Part shown: in pieces, positions 17,391 to 25,731 of the stretch | Position numbering within the stretch: the first letter of the stretch is position 1 | How the letters are laid out: each line of letters opens with the position of its first letter | Source: Giesbergeria anulus | GTDB taxonomy: Bacteria > Pseudomonadota > Gammaproteobacteria > Burkholderiales > Burkholderiaceae_C | Assembly: GCF_900111115.1 (NCBI RefSeq) | Contig: NZ_FOGD01000004.1 | Location: forward strand, 1-64,000 | DNA length: 64,000 nucleotides | Direction of reading: 5' to 3' | Translations under genes and position numbers: made by a program | The notes under the pieces: generated by a model | What the model was told of the DNA's origin: nothing | Database searches by the model: none | What the model saw: the letters and a program-made list of their open reading frames with translations, nothing else

Positions 17391-19013
17391 ATGCCCGCGC
17401 CAGAGCAAGATATTTTTCAGGGGATGCGTACCCGTTGTGACCAGACCCCAGCTTGGCGCGCCTTGCAGGTTCATTTTGAACAGGCGGGCAAGCACTTAGA
17501 CGTGCGCGATGCCTTTGCCGCTGATCCATCGCGCTATCAGGCGTTCAGCCAAGAAGCACCGCATGTGTTTGCCGATTTGTCGCGCAACCGCATCGACGCA
17601 TCTACCGAGGCTCTGTTGTTTGATCTGGCCCGCCAGTGTGGCCTAGAGCAGCAGCGCCACGCCATGTGGACGGGCCAGGCCATCAACACCACCGAGCAGC
17701 GCGCCGTGCTGCACCACCTGCTGCGCCAGCCTGCTGGGGTGGCCGCAGACAGCAACGCTCCCCCATTGGTGGCGCAAGCGCAGGGTGATGTTCACACCAC
17801 ACTCCACGCCATGCTGGCCTATGCCGACAGCGTGCGCCAAGATGCGCGTATCACCGACATCGTGAGTATTGGCATTGGCGGCTCTGGGCTGGGGCCATCC
17901 ATGGCCGTGACGGCACTGGAGGAGCATTGGCAGAGCGGCCAGCGCGTGCATTTTGTGTCTAACGTTGATGGGTTGGAGTTGGGCAGCTTGCTGCGCCGCC
18001 TGCGCCCTGAAAGCACACTGTTTCTGATTGCCTCCAAAACCTTTACCACGGCAGAAACCATGGTCAATGCCCATGCGGCACGCGACTGGTTTTTGGCCCA
18101 CGGGGGCAGCACCGACACCCAAGCAGCACTGCCGCTGGCCCGCCATTTTGTGGCCTTAACCACCAACGTGGATGCCGCACGCGGCTTTGGCATCACCACC
18201 ACCTTTGGTTTTTGGGATTGGGTGGGGGGGCGGTTTTCTTTGTGGTCGGCTATTGGCTTGCCCATTGCCGTGGCTGTGGGCAGCAAGGTGTTTTGCCAAC
18301 TGCTGGCCGGTGCCCATGCGATGGATACGCATTTTTACAGCGCGCCGCTAGAGCACAATTTGCCTGTGCGCTTGGGCCTGCTCGATGTGTGGTATCGCAA
18401 CTTTCATAGTTTTAGCAGCCGCTGCATTGCGCCGTATAGCCACGGCCTGCGCCGCCTTTCGGCCTATTTGCAGCAGTTAGAAATGGAGAGCAACGGCAAA
18501 GGCGTAGATTGGCGCGGCCAAGCCCTGCCTTATGCCACGGCACCCGCCGTGTGGGGCGAGCCGGGCACCAACGGCCAGCACGCTTTTTTCCAGATGATCC
18601 ACCAAGGGCAAGACATCATTCCGGTGGAATTTATCGTTTTGCGCCAAGGGGGCCGGGACTTGCCCGAGCAACACCCGCGCTTGGTAGCCAACGCACTGGC
18701 CCAAGCCCAAGCCCTGATGCTGGGGCGGCCTAGCTGCTGCGGCCACCGCCACTTTAGCGGCAACCGGCCCAGCACGGTGCTGGTGCTGGAGCGTTTGGAT
18801 GCCACCTCCCTTGGGGCCTTGCTGGCACTGTACGAGCACCGGATATTTGTTAGTGGTGCGCTGTGGGGCATTAACAGTTTTGACCAGTGGGGCGTAGAGT
18901 TGGGCAAGCAACTGGCCTCCAACCTAGAACCGCGCCTAGCCAGTGGCGATGTGCAAGGGCTGGATGCCGCCACCGCCGGGCTATTGCAGCGGCTGCGCGC
19001 TGGCGTGACTTAA
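17391..19013 (+). CDS. pgi: Glucose-6-phosphate isomerase
   Basis: 540 residues. Interconverts glucose-6-P and fructose-6-P. The PGI signatures are visible: SIGIGGSGLGPSMAVTAL, TFTTAETMVNAHAARDWF, WDWVGGRFSLWSAIGLPIA, GTNGQHAFFQMIHQG, and near the end GINSFDQWGVELGKQLA. The ATG abuts the tal stop codon with no gap, so translation is probably coupled. The next gene is convergent and starts 18 bp after the stop. Confidence 0.97.
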   Translation: MPAPEQDIFQGMRTRCDQTPAWRALQVHFEQAGKHLDVRDAFAADPSRYQAFSQEAPHVFADLSRNRIDASTEALLFDLARQCGLEQQRHAMWTGQAINTTEQRAVLHHLLRQPAGVAADSNAPPLVAQAQGDVHTTLHAMLAYADSVRQDARITDIVSIGIGGSGLGPSMAVTALEEHWQSGQRVHFVSNVDGLELGSLLRRLRPESTLFLIASKTFTTAETMVNAHAARDWFLAHGGSTDTQAALPLARHFVALTTNVDAARGFGITTTFGFWDWVGGRFSLWSAIGLPIAVAVGSKVFCQLLAGAHAMDTHFYSAPLEHNLPVRLGLLDVWYRNFHSFSSRCIAPYSHGLRRLSAYLQQLEMESNGKGVDWRGQALPYATAPAVWGEPGTNGQHAFFQMIHQGQDIIPVEFIVLRQGGRDLPEQHPRLVANALAQAQALMLGRPSCCGHRHFSGNRPSTVLVLERLDATSLGALLALYEHRIFVSGALWGINSFDQWGVELGKQLASNLEPRLASGDVQGLDAATAGLLQRLRAGVT

Positions 19014-19031
19014 CTTACTTAAGCCGCCGGT

Positions 19032-19295
19032 TTAGCGTTTGCCCCGGCTGGCGTTGGCATAGCCCAAGCAAGCACCGGCATTGGGCAGGCCCTTGCATTC
19101 GCGCAGCAAACGCCGCTCCCGCATTTGGGGCGACTCGGCGCTGCCGCCGCTGCTTTGGCCGGGTGCGGCCCGGTGGGCATGGCAATGGTGCCCGGCCTTG
19201 GCCGACTGGTGGCAACCCTCGGCATCTACCTTGCCGGGCGTAGCCCACGCCGTGGTGGCAAAGCCTGCCATCCATATCCAATACAACCAGCGCAT
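19032..19295 (-). CDS. Small exported Cys/His-rich protein
   Basis: 87 residues from the ATG at 19295. The N-terminus (MRWLYWIWMAGFATTAWA) looks like a signal peptide with an ATAWA-type cleavage site. The mature part has GCHQSAKAGHHCHAH, a GCH-X7-CH arrangement, and a second Cys pair (LLRECKGLPNAGACLGYA). Similar small secreted proteins with a GCH...CH motif occur widely in Proteobacteria without known function. Earlier in-frame starts (19325, 19337, 19469) are less convincing. Four Cys may form two disulfides or bind metal. Confidence 0.6.
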   Translation of the reverse strand: MRWLYWIWMAGFATTAWATPGKVDAEGCHQSAKAGHHCHAHRAAPGQSSGGSAESPQMRERRLLRECKGLPNAGACLGYANASRGKR

Positions 19296-19333
19296 CGCGG
19301 TATTCCTTGTGGTTAGCGTTGCCATATAGAGTC

Positions 19334-20578
19334 TCATGCTGCCAATTGTTGCACCCACTCTAACTGCCGGGGTAAGCAGATGGTTTGCAAATCGTAATGC
19401 TGCTGGGCAAAAGCACGGGCGTTGGCCCCTAAGCGCTGGCGGGCTGCTGGGTCGGCCAACAAACTGCACACCTCATTAGTCAACCCTGCTGGATCAAAAA
19501 AATCGACCAAGCGGCCTGTTTCATTCTGAATAATAGCTTCGTGCAGCGGCTGGGTATTGCTAGCAACGATGGCACAACCCGTACTCATGGCCTCCAATAA
19601 GCTCCAACTCAATACAAAGGGATACGTCCAATAGACATGCACCGTGCTCAATTGCAATAAAGGGATGAAATGCTGGTAAGGTAAGTTACCCAAGAAATGT
19701 ACCCGCTGCCAATCAGCATCACTGATTTTGGAGCGTACCTCTGCGGCAAATATCTCTTTCCAATTGGTTTTGCCGTAAAGCTGTGGGTCAGGGCTAGCAC
19801 CATAGCTAACCTCATTACCTCCCACAATTAATATCCGTGCGTGTGGCCGACGGCGCAAAATTTCTGGCAGCGCCCTCATGAAAATATGATAACCCCGATA
19901 TGGCTCCAAATTTCGATTAACAAAGGTAACAACCTCATCCCTTTTGGTGAGTTCAATACTATTGTTAAGTACCAAACTCACGTACTCATCTGGATGAATA
20001 GCCGTGGTGTCAATGCCATCATGCACTACGGTTATTTTGTCGCGAAATGGCTGCGGAAAGGTACTGGCCTGCCAATAGGTAGGGCTGATGGCTGCATCGG
20101 CCACTTCAAAATGCAGCATATTATTTAAGTTTTTTAACTGCAAGCGGCAAGCAGCCCCTTCATCCATAATAGGAAACTCTGGATCGAAACCAAAATCTGC
20201 ACCCTGTGGATGGTAGTAAAACTCACAATAAATACCCAACTTGGCCTGCGGCCAAACCCGCTTGAGAAACATGCTCTCACCCCAACCGGGATGGGAAATG
20301 ATGACATCAGGGGTAAAGCCCTGAGCCTTCAACTCAAGAGCAGCATGAAAACACCCTTCTGCCCGGATAGCCTTGGCTTCGAAGTCACTCACCCAAGAAT
20401 GAATATTGGGCGTTGTGCCACGTTGCACTTTGTAAGGCACGAGTTTCACACCCTTCCAATTTTCTGACTGCACTTTTTGCATCGTCATAGCCAGCACTTG
20501 GTGGCCCTGCTGCACTAAAGCAGGGGCTAAATGCTTGAATTGACCTGGAAAATTTTGATGGATAAAAAGTATATTCAC
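19334..20578 (-). CDS. GT4-type glycosyltransferase, copy 1
   Basis: 414 residues. The GT-B fold is indicated by MNILFIHQNFPGQF at the N-terminus, TVVHDGIDT, TFVNRNLEPYRGYHIFMRAL, and the nucleotide-sugar binding region LSWSLLEAMSTGCAIVAS with its E-X7-E-like spacing. The protein is a close paralogue of the one at 24430-25659, with long runs of identity. The family is retaining; substrate is not inferable, though a GDP-mannose or GDP-fucose donor would fit the neighbouring genes. It starts 9 bp after the metalloprotease gene and is probably co-transcribed. Confidence 0.9.
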   Translation of the reverse strand: MNILFIHQNFPGQFKHLAPALVQQGHQVLAMTMQKVQSENWKGVKLVPYKVQRGTTPNIHSWVSDFEAKAIRAEGCFHAALELKAQGFTPDVIISHPGWGESMFLKRVWPQAKLGIYCEFYYHPQGADFGFDPEFPIMDEGAACRLQLKNLNNMLHFEVADAAISPTYWQASTFPQPFRDKITVVHDGIDTTAIHPDEYVSLVLNNSIELTKRDEVVTFVNRNLEPYRGYHIFMRALPEILRRRPHARILIVGGNEVSYGASPDPQLYGKTNWKEIFAAEVRSKISDADWQRVHFLGNLPYQHFIPLLQLSTVHVYWTYPFVLSWSLLEAMSTGCAIVASNTQPLHEAIIQNETGRLVDFFDPAGLTNEVCSLLADPAARQRLGANARAFAQQHYDLQTICLPRQLEWVQQLAA

Positions 20579-20587
20579 AAAATCAAC

Positions 20588-22717
20588 TTAAGCCAAAAGT
20601 GTCAATGTACCATCTGCACACGATACAGACTCAACGCCAATCAAACGTACAGCAAATGTAGAGCCCAACAACAGCAAACTACCATCGCTCTGCAACTCTT
20701 GCTGAATCTGGCTCTTATTGACACTGGTAAAACTCACCGTATCAAAGCCAGAACCTCCATCTACAGTATCAAAACCACCACTACCCAACTCTATCACGTC
20801 ATCCCCTGCACCAGTACTGATCTGGTTATTATATTTACTATCAATAACTGTATCATTGGCACTACCAGTAGTCACATTTTCAATTACTGCCCCATGGGCA
20901 ATAGACAAGTTATTTTCTCCAGTATATAAGTGACTAGCCTGATTACCATAGGCACTATTTATAAAATTACTAAACCCTTGTCCAAGTTGCGCCAGTGTAG
21001 CTGCTTTTTGTTGCTCCAACGGCCATAAATCTATAGTAGAAAAAGTACCTGAATTCAAATTTACTCTACAAACTCCGGTAGCACTGGCCGCATTGATCGT
21101 GTCATTACCACCTGCATCCCAAATACAAAGATACTCATTATCTCGAGAAGAGACTGAGTAGCTAGAGTCTCCTATACGGGTTTGCATATTAGCCCCATAC
21201 AATACCTGCAAAGCAGACACATCGCTGACTGCATAACCAACATCCATAGCCAGCCAATCATAAACAACATTGGCAGAATTGCCATTTTTTGTAAATTTGG
21301 CTGTGAGGTTACGTGCTTCAGTATAAGACATCACAGAGTAGTCTTGATTATCAGTACCCTGTGGAACCACCGGAGATTCAAATGGATGCTTCAATCCTAC
21401 TGCATGACCGACTTCATGCAATACCGTTAAAAATCCATTATCTTTTGGTTGATATCCACTAATAGATGAATCACTGCGATTACTGGTGGCAAGAAATACA
21501 TCCCCCTCTTCTGCACCAAAAAATTGCCTATTTTCAGCAGGAGTTACCGCAAACCCAGAAGACCCTGCTTGATCGACTACACTAAACCGCAAATCTCCAT
21601 TGCTACCACTGACTTCCGTCAAATGAAGGGGTACAATCTCTGCCAGCTTAGAAAAAACTGAGCGCACTGCCGATTGTTCTGCAATATTGAGTGCCGACCA
21701 ATTAGATGAATAATCAGCCTTTCCAATATAATCGGTTGGCATAGTTGTGGGGAAACTATAAGTTAAATTAGTACCTGTCCATTTTGCCGATGTACCAATT
21801 AACATACCCACCACAGTAGGATCACTGCTTGTCAGTAGCGCTCCTGTAGCCGCATTGCTCATACTCTTGGCTTGCGCCTGAGACAGTAATGATACCGATG
21901 TGCCGCCCCCTGCTACTGGGGCTGGTGCATTGCTGGGCACTGTAGCGTTACCCAAAGTCATGATACCAGTACTACCCAGTTTGGCTTCGAACGTACCATC
22001 GGTAAAACTCACCAAAGTGCCATTACTATCATCTTGCAACGGCAAGGTTGCCACCAACGTGGCCCCTTGGTACACCCTGAGCTGGTTACCACCCTGCTGA
22101 AAAGCATAGGCACTATTGGCACTGGGCAAACTCACTTGCTCCATGTTCTGATCGCAAACTACGCCCGCGGTACCCGTGGTGATTTGAATAGCATCTGCCG
22201 TACTGCCAGAGCCATAGACGTTGAACGCATTGCTGACGACCATAGTGGGGTCGCCAGCCTCCAAGTAGAGCCGCCCTTGGGGAAAGGCACTGCTACCGCT
22301 ACCCGTGATGGCCCCAGCAGGTACGCCCGCACTGATAGGGGTAACACTGCCTGCCGTGGTGCTGACTGTAGCCCCACCCAACGTCATTACCCCTTGGCTA
22401 GACATGCTGACAGAAACTATCGTGCCATCGCCAAAACGCATCAGTGTGCCATTGGCATCATCTTGCACAGAAACCGTGACCATCAGCGCATTACTGCTCA
22501 AAACACGCAGTTGGTTACCCGCCTGCTGAAAAGTGTACGTACTGGCCAACCCCTGTAGATTGATCTGGTCGATATTCTGATCGAGCACCACAGCACGGGC
22601 CGTGCCAGTCACAGCTACGCTTTCGCCGGCACCAGCACCAGCACCAACGCCATACACCGCCATTGGGTTGGCAACAACTATCTCGGCAACATCAGCTTGA
22701 AGGTATAGTTTGCTCAT
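20588..22717 (-). CDS. Secreted metzincin (serralysin-like) metalloprotease with two surface-protein modules
   Basis: 709 residues, no Sec signal peptide. Residues 2-120 and about 147-270 are two copies of a module containing YTFQQAGNQLRV or YAFQQGGNQLRV and QDD.NGT, also found once in the 846-residue protein at 33368. The catalytic region has HEVGHAVGLKHP near 434-445, with three zinc His and the metzincin Gly, and the Met-turn SVMSYTEA. The C-terminus has Ca-binding RTX-like units (GAGDDVIELGSGGFDTVDGG) and ends in GTLTLLA, as expected for type I secretion. A strong ribosome site GGAGGAAAG precedes the ATG. It may process or remodel the surface layer. Confidence 0.85.
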   Translation of the reverse strand: MSKLYLQADVAEIVVANPMAVYGVGAGAGAGESVAVTGTARAVVLDQNIDQINLQGLASTYTFQQAGNQLRVLSSNALMVTVSVQDDANGTLMRFGDGTIVSVSMSSQGVMTLGGATVSTTAGSVTPISAGVPAGAITGSGSSAFPQGRLYLEAGDPTMVVSNAFNVYGSGSTADAIQITTGTAGVVCDQNMEQVSLPSANSAYAFQQGGNQLRVYQGATLVATLPLQDDSNGTLVSFTDGTFEAKLGSTGIMTLGNATVPSNAPAPVAGGGTSVSLLSQAQAKSMSNAATGALLTSSDPTVVGMLIGTSAKWTGTNLTYSFPTTMPTDYIGKADYSSNWSALNIAEQSAVRSVFSKLAEIVPLHLTEVSGSNGDLRFSVVDQAGSSGFAVTPAENRQFFGAEEGDVFLATSNRSDSSISGYQPKDNGFLTVLHEVGHAVGLKHPFESPVVPQGTDNQDYSVMSYTEARNLTAKFTKNGNSANVVYDWLAMDVGYAVSDVSALQVLYGANMQTRIGDSSYSVSSRDNEYLCIWDAGGNDTINAASATGVCRVNLNSGTFSTIDLWPLEQQKAATLAQLGQGFSNFINSAYGNQASHLYTGENNLSIAHGAVIENVTTGSANDTVIDSKYNNQISTGAGDDVIELGSGGFDTVDGGSGFDTVSFTSVNKSQIQQELQSDGSLLLLGSTFAVRLIGVESVSCADGTLTLLA
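21910..22280 (-). repeat. Surface-protein module A, copy 2 (in the metalloprotease)
   Basis: Second copy in the same protein; limits approximate. Core YAFQQGGNQLRVYQ, then PLQDDSNGTLVSFTDG, ending GIMTLGNATVP. It is closer in its second half to the copy in the 846-residue protein (ATLVATLPLQDD against TTLVATIPLQDD) than to copy 1. Confidence 0.75.
22358..22714 (-). repeat. Surface-protein module A, copy 1 (in the metalloprotease)
   Basis: Residues 2-120 of the metalloprotease; limits approximate. Core YTFQQAGNQLRV at residues 61-72, followed by VQDDANGTLMRF and a GVMTLGGATV end. The same DNA-level pattern recurs at 21910-22280 and 35564-35905. Confidence 0.75.
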
Positions 22718-22826
22718 GTCTTTCCTCCGTTTGCTACGAATCTATCGGTTGTGGACTCGCTATCTGTGCTGGCCACACGTGGCAGTGCTTTCCGTACATA
22801 CCGGCAAGCCATTGTGCATCGTAACC

Positions 22827-22866
22827 GAAAAAATGCCCCCCTCGGCAGAACCGAAGAGGGCATTTC
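22827..22866 (-). terminator. Terminator after the mini surface-protein gene
   Basis: Read on the minus strand: AAATGCCCTCTTCGG pairs with CCGAGGGGGGCATTT (two mismatches) around TTCTG, followed by a T-run. It separates the 196-residue gene from the metalloprotease gene. Confidence 0.75.
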
Positions 22867-22975
22867 ATAGGGAACCTAGGGCATGAAAGAAGGCACTAAC
22901 ACCTAATAAATTGAGCTTGGTTTATTCTTACTCAGCGACCTCACTGTCCATCCGCCCAACTGTGTGATAGTGATT

Positions 22976-23566
22976 TCAATTAAGAGCATCACTACCGAAA
23001 GCGCTTTTAAAACTGGTGGGGCCAAAAATGTTTGAATCTAATGAATCAGGGACGCCCACCAATGTAATGGTAGCCATTTGCCCTGCAAAGGCATAATTTA
23101 CCACAAGCTGGCCATCAGTAAAACTTTCATTAATCACTGTAGCCAAGTTGGCAGCAGGAAATATCAATTTATCTCCTGCTGCAAAATTTTGAATAGTGTA
23201 GTTATATTCTCCATTCAAACCAATCATATAGCTTGTGTTATCTTGTGCAGCATCAGTATGCTGACCAGCCCCAGTGACGTTGACAGTTTTAGCTATCACT
23301 GCTCCACCATCGGGAGGAGTTACAGGGTCTAGTTGGGTTGCATCCAAACCGAAGCTAGCAAAATATTGCGCAACCATGCTGGGCAACACATCGGGCAACA
23401 CTGGGCTGATGATATCAGCTAACATTTGGTTAGTGATGGCTGCCTGTTTGCAAACATTAAATATGGTTTGCGGAGACTCCAGACTTGCCGCAACAAAGTC
23501 TAGTGCCTGCTGCATAGTGACACCATAGTTTACAGACAGAAATTTTTGTGTAGTTGCAAATGACAT
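22976..23566 (-). CDS. Mini surface-layer-like protein (N- and C-terminal modules only)
   Basis: 196 residues, no Sec signal peptide; AAGGAA ribosome site before the ATG. The N-terminal 80 residues are helical (MLADIISPVLPDVLPSM, VAQYFASFGLDA) and resemble the N-terminal helical region of the 1272-residue protein at 35999 (VPALAEYFGSVGL). The last 78 residues align without gaps to the last 78 of that protein; by hand I count 41 identities. It is therefore the two ends of the big surface protein without the beta-rich middle. It may be an accessory subunit, a competitor for the same exporter, or a relic. The exact role is unknown. Confidence 0.7.
   Translation of the reverse strand: MSFATTQKFLSVNYGVTMQQALDFVAASLESPQTIFNVCKQAAITNQMLADIISPVLPDVLPSMVAQYFASFGLDATQLDPVTPPDGGAVIAKTVNVTGAGQHTDAAQDNTSYMIGLNGEYNYTIQNFAAGDKLIFPAANLATVINESFTDGQLVVNYAFAGQMATITLVGVPDSLDSNIFGPTSFKSAFGSDALN
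22979..23212 (-). repeat. C-terminal surface module B, copy 1
   Basis: Residues 119-196 of the mini protein: YNYTIQNFAAGDKLIFPA, then FTDGQLVVNY, VGVP and IFGPTSF. Gapless match to 36002-36235. Probably a secretion and/or anchoring module. Confidence 0.75.
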
Positions 23567-23690
23567 AATTTTCCTTGAGGATTTTAATCTTAATTTTTAC
23601 TATTATATAGTAGTGGGTGAATGCATGGATGGTGAAACATGCTAATGGTTAGCATAGAGAGCACTCGGCAGATTTTATGATCTTATTCTA

Positions 23691-23935
23691 GTGGCCCATT
23701 TGTGGCAAGCGTTTGCCGATGAAAAAACGGTGGCTTTTCGAAATCAATGCACTGGCAAAACATCCAACGTGGGTTTGCCGCCAAAGTGCCTGCCGAAGAA
23801 CACCTCGCCGTGTGGCGCAGTCGTGCCGACAAAAAAGAGCAGGCGATTGGGCAGCGGCGTTGTTGGGAACACCGCATTCGGGATAAAGTGGATTTCACCA
23901 ACCCGATGCCGTACATCCACCACAACCCAACCTGA
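23691..23935 (+). pseudogene. Remnant of a REP-associated (RAYT/Y1) transposase
   Basis: The frame ending at 23935 reads MHWQNIQRGFAAKVPAEE, then GQRRCWEHRIRDKVDF and YIHHNP. These match the C-terminal core of REP-associated tyrosine transposases (QRRFWEHxIRDExDF...DYIHYNPVKHG). The N-terminal catalytic part with the HUH motif is absent, and the frame stops right after HHNP, so it is a fragment. The 23567-24054 interval otherwise holds no gene I can support. It sits beside the orphan antitoxin, in the low-GC accessory stretch. Confidence 0.7.
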
Positions 23936-24054
23936 ACCAATGCCCCCATGAAAAATCACCTCACCCCCGAAGGAGGGAAGCGGTTTGTTCGTACCATTTG
24001 CTGCGCAATGTTGGATTGCTACGAAGTTGGTTTCTTCAAGCATTCGTACCAAAC

Positions 24055-24288
24055 TCAAAAGTCCTCGAGCGCGGTGCGGGTCGTCTTGCCCGCCTTGGCA
24101 TCTTTGATAGCGGCCAGCGTAGTAGGGTTTGGACGAGGCAACTCGATGGGTAAGCCACCCTTCTGGACAACGCTGCGCAGGAACAGCCGGATAACGGTGC
24201 TCACATCCAGACCGGCAGCTTTTAGGATAGCGGCTGCCTCGTGCTTTAACTCAGGCTCGACATGAGAACAAACATCAACGGTAAGCAT
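24055..24288 (-). CDS. RelB/DinJ-type antitoxin, apparently without toxin
   Basis: 77 residues from the ATG at 24288; an upstream start at 24321 would add 11. The sequence (VEPELKHEAAAILKAAGLDV, then STVIRLFLRSVVQKGGLPIE) is the ribbon-helix-helix DNA-binding half of RelB/DinJ antitoxins, followed by the family's typical LPFE-like turn (LPIELPRPN) and a charged tail. A RelE/YafQ toxin would be expected directly downstream, towards lower coordinates, but that space holds the transposase remnant and no toxin-like frame. It is probably an orphan antitoxin or a relic. Confidence 0.8.
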   Translation of the reverse strand: MLTVDVCSHVEPELKHEAAAILKAAGLDVSTVIRLFLRSVVQKGGLPIELPRPNPTTLAAIKDAKAGKTTRTALEDF

Positions 24289-24396
24289 GGTTACTCTTTC
24301 TGTAAGCTGTACAGCACCCAAACATAACTACGTTTTAGCGCTATTCATAAAGCGCTCTCATTGGCCTTGCTGCTGCACCATCTCGAACGAAAACAA

Positions 24397-24434
24397 AGAA
24401 AAATACCCCTCCGGTAAAACAGAGAGAGGTTATT
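24397..24434 (-). terminator. Possible terminator after GT4 copy 2
   Basis: Read on the minus strand, AATAACCTCTC pairs imperfectly with GAGGGGTATT, followed by TTTCTTTG. It overlaps the stop codon of the glycosyltransferase. Confidence 0.4.
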
Positions 24435-25659
24435 TAGTGAGGCTTTCGACCCATGCAATTTGTTTAGGAAGACAGATGGTTTTGAGGTCATAGTGGGCTT
24501 GGGCGAAGGCGCGGGCATTTTGGCCGAGGTGGTGCCGTGCAGCGGGATCGTCGAGGAGGGTGCAGATTTCGTTAGCGAGGGAGGCGTGGTCGAAGAAGTT
24601 GACGAGTCGGCCGGTTTGGTTGTGGGTGATGGCTTCGTGTAGGGGGGCAGTATCGCTGGCAACGATGGCGCAACCAGCACTCATGGCTTCGAGCAAACTC
24701 CAGCTCAATACAAATGGATAGGTCAAATAAACATGGACGGTGGAGAGCTGTAGCAGGGGAATAAAGTGTTCGTAGGTGATGTTTCCCAAAAAATGCACAC
24801 GCGACCAATCTGCATCGGTGATGTGGGGTCGAACTTCTTGGGCGAAGATGTCTTTCCATGTGCCGCCTTGGGTGGGGCGTGTGCCGTAACTGACGCTGTC
24901 GCTGCCGACGATCAACACCCGCGCTTGAGGGCGGCGTTTAAGTAGCTCAGGCAGGGCGCGCATAAAGGTGTGATAGCCTCGATAGGGTTCGAGGTTGCGA
25001 TTGACGAAGGTGATGATTTCGTCATTTTTACTAAGAGGATGGCCGTTTAAGCTCAGGCCCACATTCGGGTTGGGAGCAACGGCTTGGGTGTCGATTCCAT
25101 CATGAATGACCGTTATACGCTCACGAAATGGGGCTGGAAAGGTGCTGGCCTGCCAATAGGTGGGGCTGATTCCGGCATCCGCGATATCAAAATGCAGCAG
25201 ATTATTTAGATTTTTTAGGTGCATTCGGCAAGAATCTCCGACATCAATGCTCGGAAATTCGGGGTCAAATCCAACATCAGCACCGTGCGCATGATAAAAA
25301 AATTCGCAGTAAATCCCCAGCTTTGCCTGCGGCCAAACTTCTTTTAAGAACAAACTTTCACCCCAGCCGTGATGTGCAATGATGATATCGGGATTAAATC
25401 CTTGATTTTTTAACGCCAACGCCGCCCGAAAACAGGCCTCGCCGCGAATGGTCTTGGTTTCAAAATCGGCTAACCACGGGTGAACATTGGGGGTGGTACC
25501 ACGCTGAGCGGTGTACGGAAACAGTTTAACACCTTGCCAGTCTTGGGAAGCGTCAGTTTGCATGGTCATGGCCGACACAATGTGGCCGTGTTGGACAAGT
25601 GCAGGGGCGAGAAATTTAAATTGGGCGGGAAAGTTTTGGTGAATAAAGAGAATATTCAT
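24430..25659 (-). CDS. GT4-type glycosyltransferase, copy 2
   Basis: 409 residues, paralogue of the protein at 19334-20578 across its whole length. It shares the N-terminal MNILFIHQNFP, KLGIYCEF.YH, SPTYWQASTFP, TFVNRNLEPYRGYH and SWSLLEAMS segments, with most differences in surface loops (about two thirds identical by eye). The same GT-B, retaining fold is inferred. It lies immediately downstream of manC on the same strand (72 bp), so it may use GDP-mannose or a derivative. The two copies bracket the protease, mini protein, transposase remnant and antitoxin. Confidence 0.9.
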   Translation of the reverse strand: MNILFIHQNFPAQFKFLAPALVQHGHIVSAMTMQTDASQDWQGVKLFPYTAQRGTTPNVHPWLADFETKTIRGEACFRAALALKNQGFNPDIIIAHHGWGESLFLKEVWPQAKLGIYCEFFYHAHGADVGFDPEFPSIDVGDSCRMHLKNLNNLLHFDIADAGISPTYWQASTFPAPFRERITVIHDGIDTQAVAPNPNVGLSLNGHPLSKNDEIITFVNRNLEPYRGYHTFMRALPELLKRRPQARVLIVGSDSVSYGTRPTQGGTWKDIFAQEVRPHITDADWSRVHFLGNITYEHFIPLLQLSTVHVYLTYPFVLSWSLLEAMSAGCAIVASDTAPLHEAITHNQTGRLVNFFDHASLANEICTLLDDPAARHHLGQNARAFAQAHYDLKTICLPKQIAWVESLTK

Positions 25660-25731
25660 AGATAGCGCAAATGAAAAAAGTTGCAGCTTATTATGATACG
25701 GCAGGTGCTAATTGTTAGCAAATTTAATTTG

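Noticed and set aside
23744-24058. Minus-strand frame opposite the transposase remnant as a possible toxin partner of the RelB-like antitoxin
   Set aside because: It has no RelE/YafQ-type pattern and is explained as the reverse of the transposase frame.
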